Source: Saprospiraceae bacterium
GTDB taxonomy: Bacteria; Bacteroidota; Bacteroidia; Chitinophagales; Saprospiraceae
Direction of reading: 5' to 3'
DNA length: 64,000 nucleotides
Assembly: GCA_020631235.1 (NCBI GenBank)
Contig: JAHDHQ010000022.1
Location: forward strand, 1 to 64,000
Part shown: positions 63,738-64,000 of the stretch, in pieces
How positions within the stretch are numbered: the stretch's first letter is position 1
Layout of the letters: each line of letters begins with the position of its first letter
Position numbers and translations under genes: made by a program
Notes under the pieces: model-generated
Told to the model about the DNA's origin: nothing
Database searches by the model: none
Seen by the model: the letters and a program-made list of their open reading frames with translations, nothing else

Positions 63738-64000
63738 TCAAAAAGGATTTTGTGTAGCTGCAAGCAACAAATTAATAATAATTCTTCGATCATAAGTAGT
63801 TTATTATTAACAGGCTCATTTTGTTTAATGAGTCTATTAGCTTTTGCACAAACTTTTGAATCTACCAAATTCCCTGTACTTTCTGATGGAGAAGAACTTT
63901 TAAATCCTTTTACAGGCGGCATAGATAGCCCACAAGTTATTTCTCTTGATCTCGATCGTGATGGTTTTCAAGATTTAGTGATATTCGATCGTCAAGGAGG
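63729..64000 (+). CDS. FG-GAP/VCBS repeat surface protein, start only
   Basis: Open to the window edge from ATG 63729. Translation gives a long N-region (MFHSKRILCSCKQQ), a hydrophobic signal segment ending LLAFAQ near residue 41, then the start of a mature protein with an FG-GAP-type calcium-binding repeat (ISLDLDRDGFQDLVIFDRQG). A second in-frame ATG at 63828 is too close to the cleavage site to be preferred. The start overlaps the NhaC start on the other strand by nine bases. The rest lies outside the window. Confidence 0.6.
   Translation, partial: MFHSKRILCSCKQQINNNSSIISSLLLTGSFCLMSLLAFAQTFESTKFPVLSDGEELLNPFTGGIDSPQVISLDLDRDGFQDLVIFDRQG

Noticed and set aside
1-64000. rRNA, tRNA, prophage or insertion-sequence genes
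   Set aside because: None seen: gaps are short, no transposase or integrase motifs occur in the larger frames, and no cloverleaf pattern was noticed. A tRNA or structural-RNA scan was not possible here.

Overview
The window looks like chromosomal DNA of a Bacteroidota bacterium, most likely a marine Saprospiria/Lewinella-type member (lineage inferred, not tested). The evidence is: low G+C and few Shine-Dalgarno sites; promoters of the Bacteroidota type (TTTG, 19 bases, TAnnTTTG) upstream of yebC and gap; type IX secretion C-terminal sorting domains on two proteins; a giant HYR-repeat surface protein; a DUF5683 gene beside parAB; the futalosine menaquinone enzyme MqnE; fused E1 alpha/beta; and many SpII lipoproteins.

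Layout. 1-6.4 kb is an accessory-looking stretch: a methyltransferase remnant, orphan lipoproteins, an S41-type secreted peptidase, a small membrane protein, a frameshifted DUF1629/Imm43-like gene and a flavin amine oxidase lipoprotein, with long gene-poor gaps holding inverted repeats. 6.4-18.8 kb holds an S37 peptidase coupled to a GT2 glycosyltransferase, mqnE, a TPR histidine kinase, yebC, a long AsmA-like protein with a charged tail, a double-ATPase peptide ABC protein and fmt. 18.9-25 kb has an OmpA/SPOR-like envelope protein, then engB, an acyltransferase, an exonuclease and two exported proteins. 25.1-29.9 kb is a three-gene unit: a surface lipoprotein, an ECF sigma factor, and a protein with an anti-sigma-like head, one membrane helix and a beta-barrel. 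29.9-37.6 kb contains ndk, an nrnA-FKBP-prfB operon (prfB with its programmed +1 frameshift intact), a T9SS cargo, a small outer-membrane protein and a fused alpha-ketoacid dehydrogenase E1.

37.6-44.4 kb is one 2,242-residue cysteine-rich adhesin: nine HYR modules, two further HYR modules each apparently split by a C-type lectin domain, a GEVED domain and a T9SS tail. 44.5-52 kb holds a peptide-binding lipoprotein, gap-pgk, a secreted ankyrin/TPR/CHAT protein, and a gene-free 369-base gap ending in a strong terminator that may encode a small RNA. 52-57.6 kb is a partition/housekeeping block (DUF5683, parB, parA, UPF0173 hydrolase, FMN reductase, rocD, coaE). 57.7-64 kb has a thiamine-binding-like protein, two crotonases and a PaaY-like hexapeptide protein in one operon, a TonB-like protein, an NhaC antiporter with an added exported N-terminal domain, and the start of an FG-GAP repeat protein.

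Most of the window is ordinary core genome. I see no CRISPR array, rRNA, tRNA, prophage or intact insertion sequence. The least ordinary items are the lectin-in-HYR adhesin, the sigma/anti-sigma/barrel unit, the exported CHAT protein with the structured gap behind it, and the decaying genes at the left end. Start codons were moved from the longest possible reading where signal peptides, overlaps or rare start codons argued for it; each entry says so.
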